Source: Tetragonia tetragonoides (Eukaryota; Streptophyta; Magnoliopsida; Caryophyllales; Aizoaceae). Taken from it: DNA of 64,000 bases. Shown here one piece after another: positions 43,273 to 55,177 of this stretch. Position 1 is the first letter of the stretch; each line of letters starts with the position of its first letter. Below the pieces are notes generated by a model, which was not told the origin of the DNA, did not search any database, and worked only from the letters and a program-made list of their open reading frames with translations. Location: positions 13,613,000 to 13,676,999 of the forward strand of contig CM076145.1 of NCBI GenBank assembly GCA_038025085.1, in the 5' to 3' direction. Position numbers and translations under genes: made by a program.

Positions 43273-43450
43273 TATTTATAGAAAAAAAGTTGGGTTAGAA
43301 AAGAGTTAGAAATTCGCGAAAAAGCCAAAAATCAGAGTCGTGAGCAGCTCTGGCCAGCGCCGCTAGAGGCTGTGACCAGCGCCGCTAGCGGCCCTCAGCG
43401 TTGGCCCAGAGCCGCCAGCGGTCCAACCCAGCGCCGCTAGCGGCTCTAAC
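43273..43450 (-). promoter_or_regulatory. Promoter of TAT2 antisense gene 1
   Basis: On the minus strand, a dense array of GCCGCTAGCGGC-type motifs (43345-43450, at least five) is followed by CTATAAATAGG (TATA at 43273-43280). Same order as TAT1 20370-20480. Confidence 0.65.
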
Positions 43451-43820
43451 CTTGGCCCAGTTAGCTTTTCCTTTTTACTCTCGGTCGCCCATTTGATCCA
43501 TTCCGAACGGTTTTAAGCCCGACTTTCAAATGCACAACGTGGTAACAAGGCCCGAGACTCTCTTAGTTTTATTCTTTTTCTATTTTTCTATTTTTCTTTT
43601 ATTTAGGGGGTATAATATGTGTAATTTTTGTTTTTTCTTGCAATTTTTGCCTTATTCTATTTTATTCCCTAAATTGTGTCCTCGTTACTGCATAACACAT
43701 CGCATACATAGAGATCAGACGGGCATAATCGAATCATAATAGCATACATGTCACATAATATGCATAAAAAAAGGAATTCAAGTTTCAAAGATCAAGATTT
43801 ACAAGTCAAGTCTACACTAC

Positions 43821-46602
43821 TCAGTTGGGGTGATCATCACCATTGCTATCAACCTCATGTTCTCTGGAAGGCCCATGACCGTAATTCCCCATCGAGTAGT
43901 AGAAAGAGCCCTGAGTACTGAATGAGCTGTAAATCGGCCAACTGTTGTTGGGTCTCATGTCCCGTTCATCATGCATAGGCGCACGCATCGGGGTACCCGC
44001 CGAAAATCCCGTCCCGAAGAGGCTCTCCATAGCTTGGCTAGTAAAGTCCATAGCCACATTCTGGTATGAAGGCCTGGCTTAGGGCACATCCCACCCAGAA
44101 GCATTCGCCCAACCTCCCGCCATGGGAGTCACAATGGGCCTACTACTCAAAGAGGGCTGGAAACCCGCTGGAGAAAACATCTCAGGTACAGGAATGTGCG
44201 GTATAAAAGGTTCGGGTGCCTCATCAACAAGAGGCCTGGTCGCTGCCACAGTAGGAAAACGAGCAACAGATGGTCTACTCGCCGAAGAGGCTCTCGCCAC
44301 TAATGAATGTCGGGGTCCCACAGAAGACGAAGACCGCGACATCTGCATATAATCAAGACCAGAATGTTAAACTAAGCACTCTAGTTAGCTAAAACAGAAA
44401 GACAAGAGTGTACTTACACTGGCAGTTCCAGATCGGGAACTCTTCCCTCGACCCATCATCCGAATATATCCTTTCTTTAGCAATTGGATGAGCTAGAAGA
44501 CTTGGGAAGTCTGCTCCCGGTTCAGTAACAAGAAGAGACAGAGTCAGTATTCGAAAACAACACAAGTCAGAAAACAAGAAAGGATATAAACTTACCCCCA
44601 CACAATCATCCGGCAAGGGTAAACCCTCCACTGCCTCTCCATCAGTGATATGTACGTAGGGGAAGTTCCTCCGTTATACGACCATCTCTCTCACCAATGT
44701 ACCTCACCTCATGACTCGGCAAGGCCACACTTGGGGGCCGACTACGAGGAACTCTAGAGTGGGACCTCCTGGGTCCCCGAGGAGCCAAACGATCCTCATA
44801 CAAAGACACAAAAGTCAGTACACTACTTATATAGTTGAAAAACACGAATCAAGATTTTATCTTGGAAGTGAGGTCCGACATCAACCGATCCAAGCAGTAG
44901 GCCAGGTATACCGCCGTACGGTCTAAGCCAGCAACCTCTGGCTCAACAAACTGCATGGCCCCAACGCCTTGAGTAACGACCCCCAAATCAGCTATGTCAG
45001 ACTGCGCGGGAAGAACATGGTCATAGGGGGGTCCACCGGAACCAAATGACCACCCAAGCCAGAAAAGACCAGTCGAGTCAAGCGGTCCCCCAGGTACCGC
45101 TCGAAGCTGAATGGCCCCTCAAACACTACCCACAGGGTTGATACCTTGAAGGACTCAGTGGTAATATGGGACAGGACCCCAGGAATGTCGTCAAAAGCGG
45201 TCCATGTCGCCTCAGATTACAAAGATCAAAGTTCATTCACATCAAATGAACCATAAAAAAAATATCTACACAAAATAAGTCAAAAGCAACATACCTCGGA
45301 TGCGGCCCGACTCTCGAAAGTAACCCAAAAATCATCCAAAGAGGAAAACGGATGGCTATCCCTACCGACCCACCATGAACCCGGTGTGAACATCCTCAAA
45401 CCAGAACGATGAGGACCAAAAGTTGGAAAATACTCAAAAAACCACAGCTGCCATACAAGAAGGAACAATCAGATACGGGTCTACTACAAAGTATGCATAT
45501 ACACAAAGAAAAAAAAAAATATATGCCTACCTCCAATATCCTCCAAAGGCCAGTGATAGACGCCCTCCGACTCGTCGGCTTAGGCCTACAAGCCTGACGA
45601 CACCATCTCACCATGGAAGCATACGCAGGAGCACCAAAATTGTACTCATGTACTTTGGTCAAGTCGTCCAAACATGTCAGAAAGCCAACCTGACATACAC
45701 TCTTCTTCTAAGCAAAAATGGTCATTCCCAACAGGTAGGCCAAAAAGATATGGGCCCGCTGGTCCTCCGCGAGCCCCTGCTCTGTCAAAGCTCCCCATAA
45801 CCTCGGTAAGGAGACTCGGTCCTCCTCAAAGAGAGCGGCGACAGGCCCATATAGCTTATACAACCTATCGGCCTGCCGATGTTAACTCACGCCATACCGT
45901 AGAGGACGCCCTCTAAAGGACAAGCCCGTCAGTACAGCGAACTGATACGGAGTGCGGAACATCTCTCCCACAGGTGTATGGAAGGTGTTCATAGTATCCA
46001 AAAACCTCTCCAATAAACCACGGGAAACTATCCTAGTATCCCCAGAATGACAAGCTGGGATAACCGACAAAAAATACTCGAAACCCGGAGCCCGAATTAT
46101 CCCCCTAGTCCTCTTAGAAAAAGTGTCCAACATCATGGCCCAGTTCAAAGTGGACCCATGAGCCTGCAGATAAGCACCAACTACTAGCCAACAAACAAAA
46201 TATTTCTCAACACCCCATATACTAGAAATACAGTCCAAACAAATACACACAAGTATTATATACAGCTGACCACCAATCCAGTACAATCCCAATTTGTTCG
46301 TGTGCCGGAGCACTAACAGTTCAAATTTTCTGTATAAAATAAATAAACTGAACAAAACCAAAAAAGTCAGAAATATACCAGATGAGGGTTGGGCAGATGA
46401 CTCCGTCTGCCCAACAGCAAAATATTACGATCCCAGGCCTCTGCCGGACGCCAGTCCAGACCCATGAACGAGTCCTGGTACAGAGTTGCCCCGTCTACAT
46501 GTCGTAGAGGAGGTATCCTAGATGACGGAAACCCAGTACGAAAGAGGTCACAGTTTTCCTCTTCCTCACCCATAGAACCTTCCCTTTGTCTTTGGGAGCC
46601 AT
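43821..46602 (-). pseudogene. TAT2 antisense gene 2: spliced PMD protein, degenerate
   Basis: Begins MAPKDKGK at 46602; a one-base loss then shifts the frame before GEEEENCDLFRTG. Exon 1 retains DWRPAEAWDRN where TAT1 has a stop. Exon 2 (from about 46161) is better than in TAT1: AHGSTLNWAMMLDTFSKRTRG, LERFLDTMNTFHTPVGEMFRTPYQFAVL and LTKVHEYNFGAPAYASMVRWC, ending ILEV before a GTAGGC donor (about 45535). The next exon reads LWFFEYFPTFGPHRSGL (about 45448). The C-terminal exon 44348-43821 contains MFSPAGFQPS and AMDFTSQAMESLFG. Family and role as for TAT1; decayed by small indels. Confidence 0.72.
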
Positions 46603-46875
46603 AGATGAAGAATTCAAGTTTTCTCTCTCTACAAGTGCAAATTTCGAATGTCAGATTCGCATGACACAAATACCCATTCAACAATGCAACCAAAAATTTA
46701 GCTACTAGGCGAAATATTAAACAAGTTTAAGATAAAAAGAAAGGAATTTGGTCAAGAATTGACTTACCTTTAAGAATGTGGAAGGCTCAACAATGGCGGA
46801 AGTTCGACGAAGAAGAAGCGAAAATGGCAAAAAACGAGAAATAGCTCGCGGAGAACCAATTTATTCAACTCAAGT

Positions 46876-46950
46876 GAGCGCCGTGAGACCCGCTAGTGGC
46901 GCTCAAACTGAAACCCAGCACCGCTGGACTGGGACGCCAGCGCCCCTGGT
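46876..46950 (-). promoter_or_regulatory. GC-rich array upstream of TAT2 PMD gene
   Basis: GAGCGCC, CCGCTAGTGGCGCTC, CACCGCTGGACTGG and CGCCAGCGCC about 275-350 bp before the PMD start on the minus strand. This corresponds to the array at 23861-23910 in TAT1. No TATA was recognised. Confidence 0.5.
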
Positions 46951-47257
46951 CGGTCTGCACGCGCGGGCCCTCCTGCTACCCCATGGCATTCTTTTCAGCC
47001 CAAAAATCGTTACTTCGCACAGTTTATTCGTGACGAAGACCAGTACCAAGCGCGCGGGAACACATCCCTTTGGCCCGCAAATTCAAAATTCAACAGTTGT
47101 CCCATTTTTAGGTACCAAGTACTATTAGGTAAAATTAACCCATTCGTTGTGCAGGTCGCCAAGTGCACAAGCCTAGGTATTTCCCGACAATATTGATCGC
47201 CCGGAGTGGTCAAATTATTTTTAAGCCTAGTTGGTTCTCTGACACTATTTATTTCAG

Positions 47258-47452
47258 GGACAAAGTCCCTATAATCGGGTGCGAGGTCGCCAATTTAATA
47301 CTCTCGGGTGTGAAGCTCCCAGGGACAAAGTCCCTATCTTCTGGTACAAAACTCCTAGGGACTTCGTCCCTGTATCTGTACCCAGGGAAGAAGTCCCTAT
47401 ACCCAAGGACAAAGTCCCTATAATCGAGTGCGAAGCGCCCGGGGACAAAGTC
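47258..47452. repeat. Palindromic GGGAC-AAA-GTCCC repeats in TAT2 3' UTR
   Basis: At least six versions of a 13-bp palindrome (GGGACAAAGTCCC, GGGACTTCGTCCC, GGGAAGAAGTCCC and others) are spaced about 20-45 bp within 195 bp. The tiny minus-strand ORFs reading RDFVPG-type repeats come from it. The array lies where TAT1 and TAT3 have unrelated tandem arrays. Confidence 0.8.
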
Positions 47453-47586
47453 CCCATTCATGTTTGCCTTCATCTGCATGCATACTTTACACCCTCATAC
47501 ACCACGCGCACATCAGCATCCTCCATGTCACCTTCGGATTACTTTGATCTTTGCTTTGACTCAAGCTCGATCAAAGTGAGGGCTTC

Positions 47587-48948
47587 TGTAGACGTCAAAA
47601 AAGCGTCTTCAGATTTCTCCGCAAAAGCCCGATGATGAAAGGAGTAATTTATAAACTTGAATGCCATTTTTTCTTTGATAGATAAAATAAGGTCTCGGGT
47701 TTTTCCTCAATCACTTCTTTATTTCGATCACATTCAAAAGCCCCGTTCAAGAGCTTTCCAACGACACCTCTCGTGTCTTTTTCCGACTCCCGGTTTCCAA
47801 GTTGCTAACCGACGGTAAAACCGTCTTTTAACGCAGAAGGGTAAAACGGACTTTTCACTAAAAAGTCCTCTGAAAATTAAAATAGACTGAATGTCGTCAT
47901 TATGACGACATCCAGCTGGCAAGCTGACAGCCAACAACGGCGCTAGATTTTCAGCCACCGCAGCCAACGGCTATGGCCAGTGCCGTTAGTGGCGCTCGCC
48001 AACGGCCCTGGGGGATATACCAGAGCCGTTACCGACGCTCACCAGCGCCGCTAGCAGCGCTCACTGGGTCTTCTGAAGCCCGTCTTTTTTCAAGCCCATT
48101 CTCCACCCGTCCAACCCTACTCCATTCCCTATAAATACAACCCTCGACCCTCATTCAAAACACACAGCCTATAGTTGACAACCTGCATTCTCGGTTGAGT
48201 ACTCCCGAGCTTCTCCCTCTTTCTTCCAAATTTATTCTTTACTTGAGATCTTGTCTTTACTATTCATTTGCTAAATAACCAAGAGTTTAGGTACTAACTC
48301 TCTGAAGGCTCAAATCCAATTACTTGCTTAACTGTTTATTTTCTAGTAGTCATAATGTAGATATCATGCAAATCATGTCTTTTATTGCTTACTAAATACT
48401 GTCTTTCAATTTTAAGCATGTCTAGTCGTTGTAATGCTCAACTTGCCAATCCAATGCATGTCTAAATAATGGTCAATAATAAATGTCGTGATGCTTGTGA
48501 TGAACCCAGTAATAGTCTAATCTAGGTTGTTAATCCGGCTTGTGTGGGAATCATGTCTTTAAATTATTAAGCAAATTTGAGTTAGTAGAGGCCGTCATAA
48601 TACGGGCGAGTTGGGTGCCTAACACCTTCCCACCGCGTACCTTCGCCCCCGAACCCTTTATTCTTGGATACTCATATGTTCTATATCAGCGGTAGTCTTT
48701 CTAAAAACATAATCAGTTCACTTATCGCGCTATTGGGTTGTCCCTTCGGTTTTGTCCCTTCGGTTTGTCCTGTCGATAAAACGCCGATAGCAAATTTGTG
48801 ACCTCTTTCATGGTTTTTATTGAATTCAAGTTTTTTCAAAAGCTTTTGTAACTCGATGGTTCCTTGAACTTATCTAAAGCACCAAGCTTACAAATTTTTT
48901 ATAAGGACACACTCCGTGGAGCGAGGCCAAAAGTCCCGAGTCCTTACA
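47587..48948 (+). repeat. TAT2 3' LTR
   Basis: 1362 bp, TGTAGACGTC to CCTTACA, preceded by the purine tract CAAAGTGAGGGCTTC. GC array at 47927-48068, longer than in the 5' LTR; TATAAATA at 48130-48137; stem-loop block near 48612. TSD atacg follows. Confidence 0.9.
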
Positions 48949-48953
48949 ATACG

Positions 48954-51423
48954 TCCTAGTGTATCGCCTTCGGGTGCTACTGTTCTGTTCGTACGAAAGA
49001 AGGACGGTAGTATGAGGCTACGCATAGACTACCGCGAGTTGAACAAGATTACGATCAAGAATCGATATCCACTTCCTAGGATTGACGATTTATTCGACCA
49101 ACTCTGTGGAGCGACCGTTTTCTCAAAGATCGACTTACGTTCAGGATACCATCAGTTGAGGATCTCCGAGCCTGACAATGCAAAGACCGCATTTAGGACG
49201 AGGTATGGACACGACGAGTTCACTTTGATGCCTTTTGGGTTGACGAACGCACCTGCAAAAGTTTATGGATTTGATGAACCGTACGTTCTAGCCTTATCTC
49301 GATCTGTTCGTTGTTGTCTTTATTGAAATTTTTTTTGTCTACTCGAAGAACGCTGTTGAGCACGAGCAACACTTGCGAACCATTTTGGAGATTTATGACG
49401 ACATCAATTGTACGCCAAGTTGTCGAAGTGCGAGTTTTGGCTAGAAACTGTTTCTTTCTTAGGGCACGTGGTGTCTAAGAATGGAGTTGTTGTTGATCCA
49501 GAAAAGATACGAGCTGTTATGGACTGGTCTGTACCGAAGAGCGTGACTAAATTTAGAAGTTTTCTTTGGTTAGCTGGCTATTATCGAAGGTTTGTGGAAG
49601 GATTTTCGAAGATAGCGCAACCTATGACAAACTTTGATGTTCGTATGGTCGGAAAAGTGTGAAGCTGTTTTTCAAGAGTTGAAGAAGCGACTTACAAGCG
49701 CGCCGATTTTCACTTTGCCATCGGGAATTCAAGGATATGAGGTCTATAGTGACGCGTCTAAGCATGGATTAGGCTGTGTTTTGATGCAACATGATTAGGT
49801 AGTGGCTTATGCCTCAAGACAATTGAAGAAGCACGAGGATAATTACCCTACTCACGACTTAGACCTCGCTGCTGTCGTTTTTGCTTTGAAGATTTGGCGA
49901 CATTATTGCTATGGCTCTGCTATCTAGATGTTTACGGACCACAAGAGTCTCAAGTACATTTTCACGTAAAAGGAGTTGAATATGCGACAAAGAAGATGGC
50001 TAGAGTTATTGACGGAGTACAACATCGATATTCAGTATCACAAAGGAAAACCTAATGTTGTAGCTGAGGCTTTGACTAGAAAGACTCGTCGTACGTTGAA
50101 TACAGCTTTAGTACTTCTGAAGGAGATCATTCGTGAGTTACGAAGTCTAGAGCTGGAGATTGTGTTGGAAGGTGACGTTCAATGTACCTTAGCACATATG
50201 ACGAGATCAAGAGTAAACAGATATCACACAAGGATCTTCAGCGGATTCTACAAAGAACGAGGGTAGATTCGAGGACCTTTCTACTGGTCAAGACGGTGTC
50301 TTGAGATTTCGTGATCGTGTTTGTGTTTTGAATGACCCGGATATCAAGAGTCAGATTCTGAGTGAAGCTCACAATACTCTTTATTCTGTGCATCCTGGTG
50401 GAGACAAGCTCTACAAGAAGATGTCGCTAAGTTCGTGGTGAAGTGTCTGACGTGCCAGAAGGTCAAGATCGAACACAAGAGACTGGTGGAATGATACAAT
50501 CGCTTAAAGTTCCTACTTGGAAATGGAATTCAATTTCGATGGATTTTGTCATGGGTTTACCTTTGACACAAAAGAAGAGAAAAGCTATTTGGGTTGTCGT
50601 GGATCTTTTGACAAAAGTTGCAAGATTCATCCCACTGAATGACACTTGGGAAATGGAGAAGCTAGCTGACGCTTATGTCAAGGAAGTCATGAGACTTCAT
50701 GGTGTACCTGAAAATATCGTTTTAGATAGTGACTCTAGATTTCTCTCTCATTTCTGGCAGAAATTACAAGAGGCTTTTGGAAGCAAATTGAAGTTCAGTA
50801 CTATTTTTCATCCTGCGACGAATGGTCAGACGGAAAGGACGATTCAGACTTTGGAGGATATGCTACGAGCGTGTGCTCTCGAGTATCAAGGCTTGTGGGA
50901 TGCACACATTCCGTTAATCGAGTTTTCTTACAACAATAGCTATCACTCAAGCATTGATCGAGAACCATATGAAGCATTGTATAGTAGGACGTGTAGATCG
51001 CCTGTTTGTTGGAACGATATTAGTGAAACTGGAAGTTTGGATCGTAAGGGGAAATTGAGTCCTCGTAACATTGGTCCTTACGAGATCCTGGAAAAGGATT
51101 GGTGAGGTTGCTTATCGACAAGCTTTACCTGTGGAACTTGAGAAAGTCCATAGTGTGTTTCATGTCTCTCAGTTGGCGATACGTACATGATCCAACTCAT
51201 GTCGTTCAGCCAGAAATGATCGAACTTGACGAAAGTTTGACTTATGAAGAGCGTCATGTCAAGATTGTGGATCGCAAAGAGCGCTCGACTCTAACAAAGA
51301 CTATTCTGATTGTCACAGCCGTTTAGTCTCGATAAGGTGAAGAAGAAGCAATATGGGAAGCTGAATCCATGATGCACGAGAAGTATCCAGACCTCTTTAT
51401 AGAAGGTACTAGTCCCACTTGAG
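48954..51423 (+). pseudogene. TK1 RT, RNase H, integrase and chromodomain, degenerate
   Basis: RT is longer than in TK2: [48 protein letters not shown] and [12 protein letters not shown] frameshift near 49258 follows, and the catalytic FIDD box reads FIEI (about 49318), so RT is dead. RNase H (YSDAS, about 49750) and the following region have several stops. Integrase core 50443-51105 keeps Asp in SMDFVMGLP, Asp in LDSDSRF and Glu in GQTERTIQTLED, but its zinc finger is damaged by a deletion near 50420. The chromodomain (51099-51423) still shows EEEAIWEAE and KYPDLF, the targeting module that TK2 has partly lost. Confidence 0.87.
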
Positions 51424-51636
51424 TTTCGGGACGAAAATCCTTTTAAGGAGGGTAGAATGTCACGCCTCGAAATTTCGTCTTCTGCTTGTTTTGTTTATCG
51501 CTTTGCACGGACTGCATGTTCAAGCATTGCATGTTGCATTGCTAATCATCTTAGAATCACGATCGTACTTGCTCATCTTGCATATTTTTGAGAAGTGATT
51601 ACTTCAAGTTTCAAGTTTCGGAGTGAAACTTCTTTT

Positions 51637-51649
51637 AAGGAGGGTAGAA
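51637..51649 (+). other. TK1 polypurine tract
   Basis: AAGGAGGGTAGAA immediately before the 3' LTR start TGTGATACCCC. An upstream duplicate of the motif lies near 51446. Confidence 0.8.
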
Positions 51650-52309
51650 TGTGATACCCCAATATTTTCTATAATTATTATATTGATTTATAAACTGATT
51701 CGGAGATTAAATCGTAATCACATTCAAGGATTCCATTTATTCAATTAAAGCCATAATAATATTATGGGACTTTCTTAATTTATATTTATCAGATTTCGGG
51801 AAGTTTAATTAAAGTGTTTTATATATGAATAAGAATTATTCATATTGTTTAAGTTAGCTTTAATTAGCAATTTAAATCAGAAAATTATTTAAAGTTTTCC
51901 TAAACCTATTAGAAATTGACTTTGGTTGACTAAGGGCCTATATAATAGAAAAGATGGGGCAAGTAGTTAGTTTTCACAACTGCTCAAAAACCCTTATCAC
52001 TTTCTCTCTCACTCATGGCTCTCACTCTCTCTCTCTTTTCTTTCTCTTCCTCACCGAGCTCTCTCTCTCCTCGGGGTGCTCGGCGGAAAACCACCACCAC
52101 CGGCCGCCCTCACCGCCAGTAACTTCTCTCTCTTCCCTCTCTCTCTCTCTTTCTCTTTCTTTTTCCCTTTCTCTCTCTTTTGCGAACTCTCTAGCGCTCC
52201 CCTCTGTTTTCGGGCGCATGGTCACCGGACCACCAGGTCGTCGCCTGGGTGGTGACCGGTGGGTGGCCGGCTCCGACCACCTCTCCCCCTTGCTTTCTCT
52301 CTTCTTCTC

Positions 52310-52398
<89 letters not shown>

Positions 52399-52522
52399 AC
52401 TCTCTTTCTCTCTCCTCGCCTCGCCAGAGCACCGACGACCACCATCACCGGAAATGGTGGTCAGTGGGTGGTGGTGATGGTGATGGGTCAGGTCATTTGT
52501 GTACCAAGGACATGATCTAGAT
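51650..52522 (+). repeat. TK1 3' LTR, left part
   Basis: Homologous to the first third of the TK2 LTRs. TATA-like TATATAAT is at 51939-51946. The pyrimidine-rich zone has an expanded (CT)n run of about 82 bp (52314-52395). The LTR is broken at 52522 by TAT3; the remainder lies outside the window. Confidence 0.88.
52314..52395. repeat. (CT)n microsatellite, about 41 units
   Basis: Uninterrupted CT dinucleotides, an expansion of a tract that is about 16 units in TK2's 5' LTR. It creates long spurious Ser-Leu and Arg-Glu ORFs on the two strands. Confidence 0.95.
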
Positions 52523-53939
52523 TGTCGGAAGTCACCACCAAATTTTAAGGTAATTTGGAAACCTTGGAGGTCAAGTCGATAGTCTAGAAAGACGTCAACT
52601 CAACTCTTGTATGTGCACCCAAATCCCTATTGGGGAAATTGACTTCATAAATGAGTTCGGGGGCGTAGGTACGAGCTAGGAAGGTGTTAGGCACCCAAAT
52701 CGCCTGTTGACAACAACGGCCTTTTCTAGTCGATTCAATATAATTATTAATGCTACGGTTCCAAATAAGGTTCAATTTGTCCAAATTCCTAGTTTTAACT
52801 AATGGGTTGAACAAAAATTATTATTGTGACCACTTTTAACAATTTTTCAATTTTTCAAACCTGCAAGTTAAAGGACAAACACAAAATTTATCCACCGGTC
52901 CACAAACAAAGCATGATTCATTCACAAGAAAAGCAATAAATAACATAATAAAAACATTCATTCATCCATTAACTAGGCTTAATACAAGCCCTTTTGCTCA
53001 AAACGCGCCATGCATGTACTTATCACATAAACCAAAATTGTTAGTAATAACAAGCAATATAAATATTATTGAAAGCCCTCAGGTTGGATAACTTGGATGC
53101 TCACAATGAACTTATCGGGTTATATTGCTTGAATTCATGCTCTTGATGAAGTGTGAAGGCTTAATTTGTGGTGCTAGGGCTAACCCTAAAGAAGGAGTAG
53201 AATCAGAATTTTTGGTTTAATATGAGAGAGAGAAAGAGAATGTCCCACCTCTAAAATTGCCAATCCTTCAGAGAGAATATCCAACCTAAAGACCAACCTT
53301 TCAGAGAGAATGTGCAACCTCTTCAATGGAACCCTATGGTTTGTTTATATAGAAGAGCTGACAGGGTTTGGCACGGAAATCGAATGGGCCTCGAATTTGC
53401 CGTCCGCGAGAAAAGGTTCGGGCGGCCATACAGCTAGGCCGAGCGGCCAAACCGGCAGGACAAGCGGTCAAGCCGCTTGGCAAGCGGTCAAGCAGCTTGG
53501 CAAGCGGCTTAGCCGCAAGGCAGGCGGTCAAGCCGCTTGGCCTAGCGGCCACCGCTTGCACCCAAGCGTGGCCGCTTTGACCAGGAGCGGCGTGCCTGTA
53601 TAGGCGCCTGGGCTGTCTTTCACGCGGGGGAGCCTTTTCCAAGGGGGTCCACGTGGGATTGACGGAGTTCCCTGGTTTGGCCAAGGGTTGACTCATGTGT
53701 TTCGGTTCCCGTTTGGGCCCTTAGGTTCAAAGAGGCCTATCTCTGAGTTTTGGACTCCAATTGAATTGAGTCCAACTTGTTTGGATCACCTGTACAAAAG
53801 GCTTCCACTGGTTAATTCAAATGAACTGGGCTAATCATCAGAGCAATCACTCTCGCAACCCATGTTCGATTAAAATCCAATCCTTTCATCATCGGGTTTT
53901 TACGGGGACTTATTATAGACACAATGTTTGATGTCTTCA
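52523..53939 (-). repeat. TAT3 3' LTR
   Basis: On the minus strand it starts TGAAGACATC and ends CTTCCGACA (1417 bp). The start is set by the conserved purine tract AAAGTAGGGGCTTC (53940-53953), which matches TAT1 and TAT2. An internal stretch (CCCGATGATGAAAGGA) matches the other Tat LTR starts. TATATAA is at 53344-53350, with the GC array (AAGCGG/CCGCTT type) at 53405-53600 upstream of it in element orientation. The stem-loop block GGTGCCTAACACC is at about 52683-52698. Confidence 0.82.
53405..53600 (-). promoter_or_regulatory. TAT3 LTR GC-rich inverted-motif array
   Basis: About a dozen AGCGG or CCGCT motifs in both orientations, many paired as AAGCGGTCAAGCCGCTTGG, immediately upstream of the TATA box in element orientation. 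Spurious ORFs rich in Ala/Gly/Arg arise here. Confidence 0.65.
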
Positions 53940-54098
53940 GAAGCCCCTACTTTGGCCGAGCTCGAATAGAGCGAAGGTCAAAGTATTCATGTGCCAATAC
54001 TTGCAATAAAACAGGCAAACTGAGTGAGGTGACGATCAGTTAAAGATAAACAATCATTTTAGAGTAATAAATTTCCCGGTTTATTTGACCGAGAATTT

Positions 54099-54540
54099 GA
54101 CCCTATGTTGTAGGTTAGACAATAAACGTCCTCCGACTTTCAGTCGAAGGGGACCCTATGCTGTAGGTTACACAATAAACGTCCTCCGATTTTCAGTCGA
54201 AGGGGACCCTATGCTGTAGGCTACACAATAAAAACATTTTGTTAGAAATACGATAAGAGATAAAAATCCTTTGATTTTTAGTCGAAGGTGACCCTATTCT
54301 GTAGGTCAAACAATAAACGTTCTTCGACTTTCAGTCGGAGGGGAACCCTATGCTGTAGGTTACACAATAAAAATATTTCGTTCGAAATAAAATAATAGAT
54401 AAAAATCCTTCGATTTTCAGTCGAAAGGTGACCCTATGCTGTAGGTCAAACAATAAACGTCCTTCGACTTTCAGTCGTAGGGGAACCCTATGCTGTAGGT
54501 TACACAATAAAAATATTTCGTTGGAAATAAGATAAGTAGT
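54099..54540. repeat. TAT3 3' UTR tandem repeats, alternating short and long units
   Basis: Seven units carry CCCTATGCTGTAGGTTACAC followed by AATAAA and TTCAGTCGAAGG. Short units (about 52 bp) and long units (about 86 bp, with AAAATATTTCGTT and AAAAATCCTTCGATTTTCAG) alternate, giving a higher-order period near 138 bp. It lies at the same place as the TAT1 and TAT2 arrays but is unrelated in sequence. Confidence 0.85.
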
Positions 54541-54725
54541 AAAGGGTAATAAAATGTTGCTCAGACTTTAAGTCGGGTTTGAGCCCATGCCATTTAACTG
54601 AGTTTAAATGTGCAAACCTGTGGGTTTGAAGTAGTCCTGTTTTCATAAACGGACTTTGGCGTGCAAATAACTGTTATGGACCTTGTGCGGGGCCCATAAA
54701 ACGTTAGAGGTGAGAGAGTGGGCCA

Positions 54726-54915
54726 GGCAGCCAAGCCGCAACGTGAAGCGGTCGAACCGCTACATGGAGCGGCTATGCCGGGTGGGCAAACGGTCAAGCC
54801 GTTGGGTGTAGTGGCCATGCCGCGTGGCTTGTGGTCTAACCGCCAGCTGGGTGGTCTGACCGTCCACGTGGGTGGTTTGACCGGCCATTAGGTGTTTTCA
54901 CGGGTATGCATAAAA
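54726..54915 (+). promoter_or_regulatory. Promoter region of TAT3 PMD gene
   Basis: Array of GCGGTCGAACCGC, GAGCGGCTATGCCG and CGGTCAAGCCG motifs (54726-54885), then a TATA-like GCATAAAAAGG (about 54907). The start codon is 270 bp further, after a pyrimidine-rich leader. Confidence 0.6.
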
Positions 54916-55177
54916 AGGAAGAGGGGAGGCCGAAATGGGTCATCTTCCCAATTTCGTGCCTTCCCTCATCTCTCTCCTCCATTTTTGCTCAAATTTTCTA
55001 CCTCCATCGAAGCCCCTAGCTCCAAATCTTGAGTTTTCTTGCTCAAATTCTTAGTATAACTTGATTTTTGTTAGTCGTTCTTGTGTTTTTTGAGTGTCGA
55101 AACTCAAAATTGTGTGAATTTGTGAGTTTTGTGAGTTTCACTCAAATTTCCAAAAACTCCATTTTTACTCTTCATCC

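Larger units (their letters stand above)
36211..48948 (+). mobile_element. TAT2: Tat/Ogre-type retrotransposon lacking RT and RNase H
   Basis: Perfect TSD atacg (36206-36210 and 48949-48953). LTRs run TGTAGACG to TTATA (5') or TTACA (3'). Order: 5' LTR, PBS, leader, gag, protease start, integrase, two antisense genes, palindrome-rich 3' UTR and 3' LTR. Protease joins integrase directly, so RT, RNase H and the archaeal-type RNase H are missing. Closely related to TAT1 but independent in its lesions. Confidence 0.92.
1..52522 (+). mobile_element. TK1: host Tekay/Del-type chromovirus, split by four insertions
   Basis: This is the oldest layer. Its pieces are 1-896, 28080-30279, 36093-36210 and 48949-52522. 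They read in order as ORF0, gag-protease, RT, RNase H, integrase, chromodomain and 3' LTR, and align with the uninterrupted copy TK2. The three internal junctions rejoin exactly once each inserted element and one TSD copy (atggt, cgatc, atacg) are removed. The 5' LTR lies left of the window, and the 3' LTR is broken by TAT3 at 52522. Integrase and chromodomain wording (for example the KVARFIPLNDTW region and the YPDLF end) is typical of plant Tekay/Del elements. The coding frames carry many stops and frameshifts. Confidence 0.9.

Noticed and set aside
47249..47479. Minus-strand ORFs with repeated RDFVPG-type peptides
   Set aside because: They arise from the GGGAC/GTCCC palindromic repeats and have no start context or homologue in TAT1 or TAT3.
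52022..52515. Long ORFs on both strands rich in Arg-Glu or Ser-Leu
   Set aside because: They are translations of the (CT)n microsatellite and flanking pyrimidine-rich LTR sequence. The same happens at 3016-3387 and 12171-12440.
53310..53696. Ala/Gly/Arg-rich ORFs on both strands
   Set aside because: Translations of the GC-rich AGCGGC array in the TAT3 LTR.
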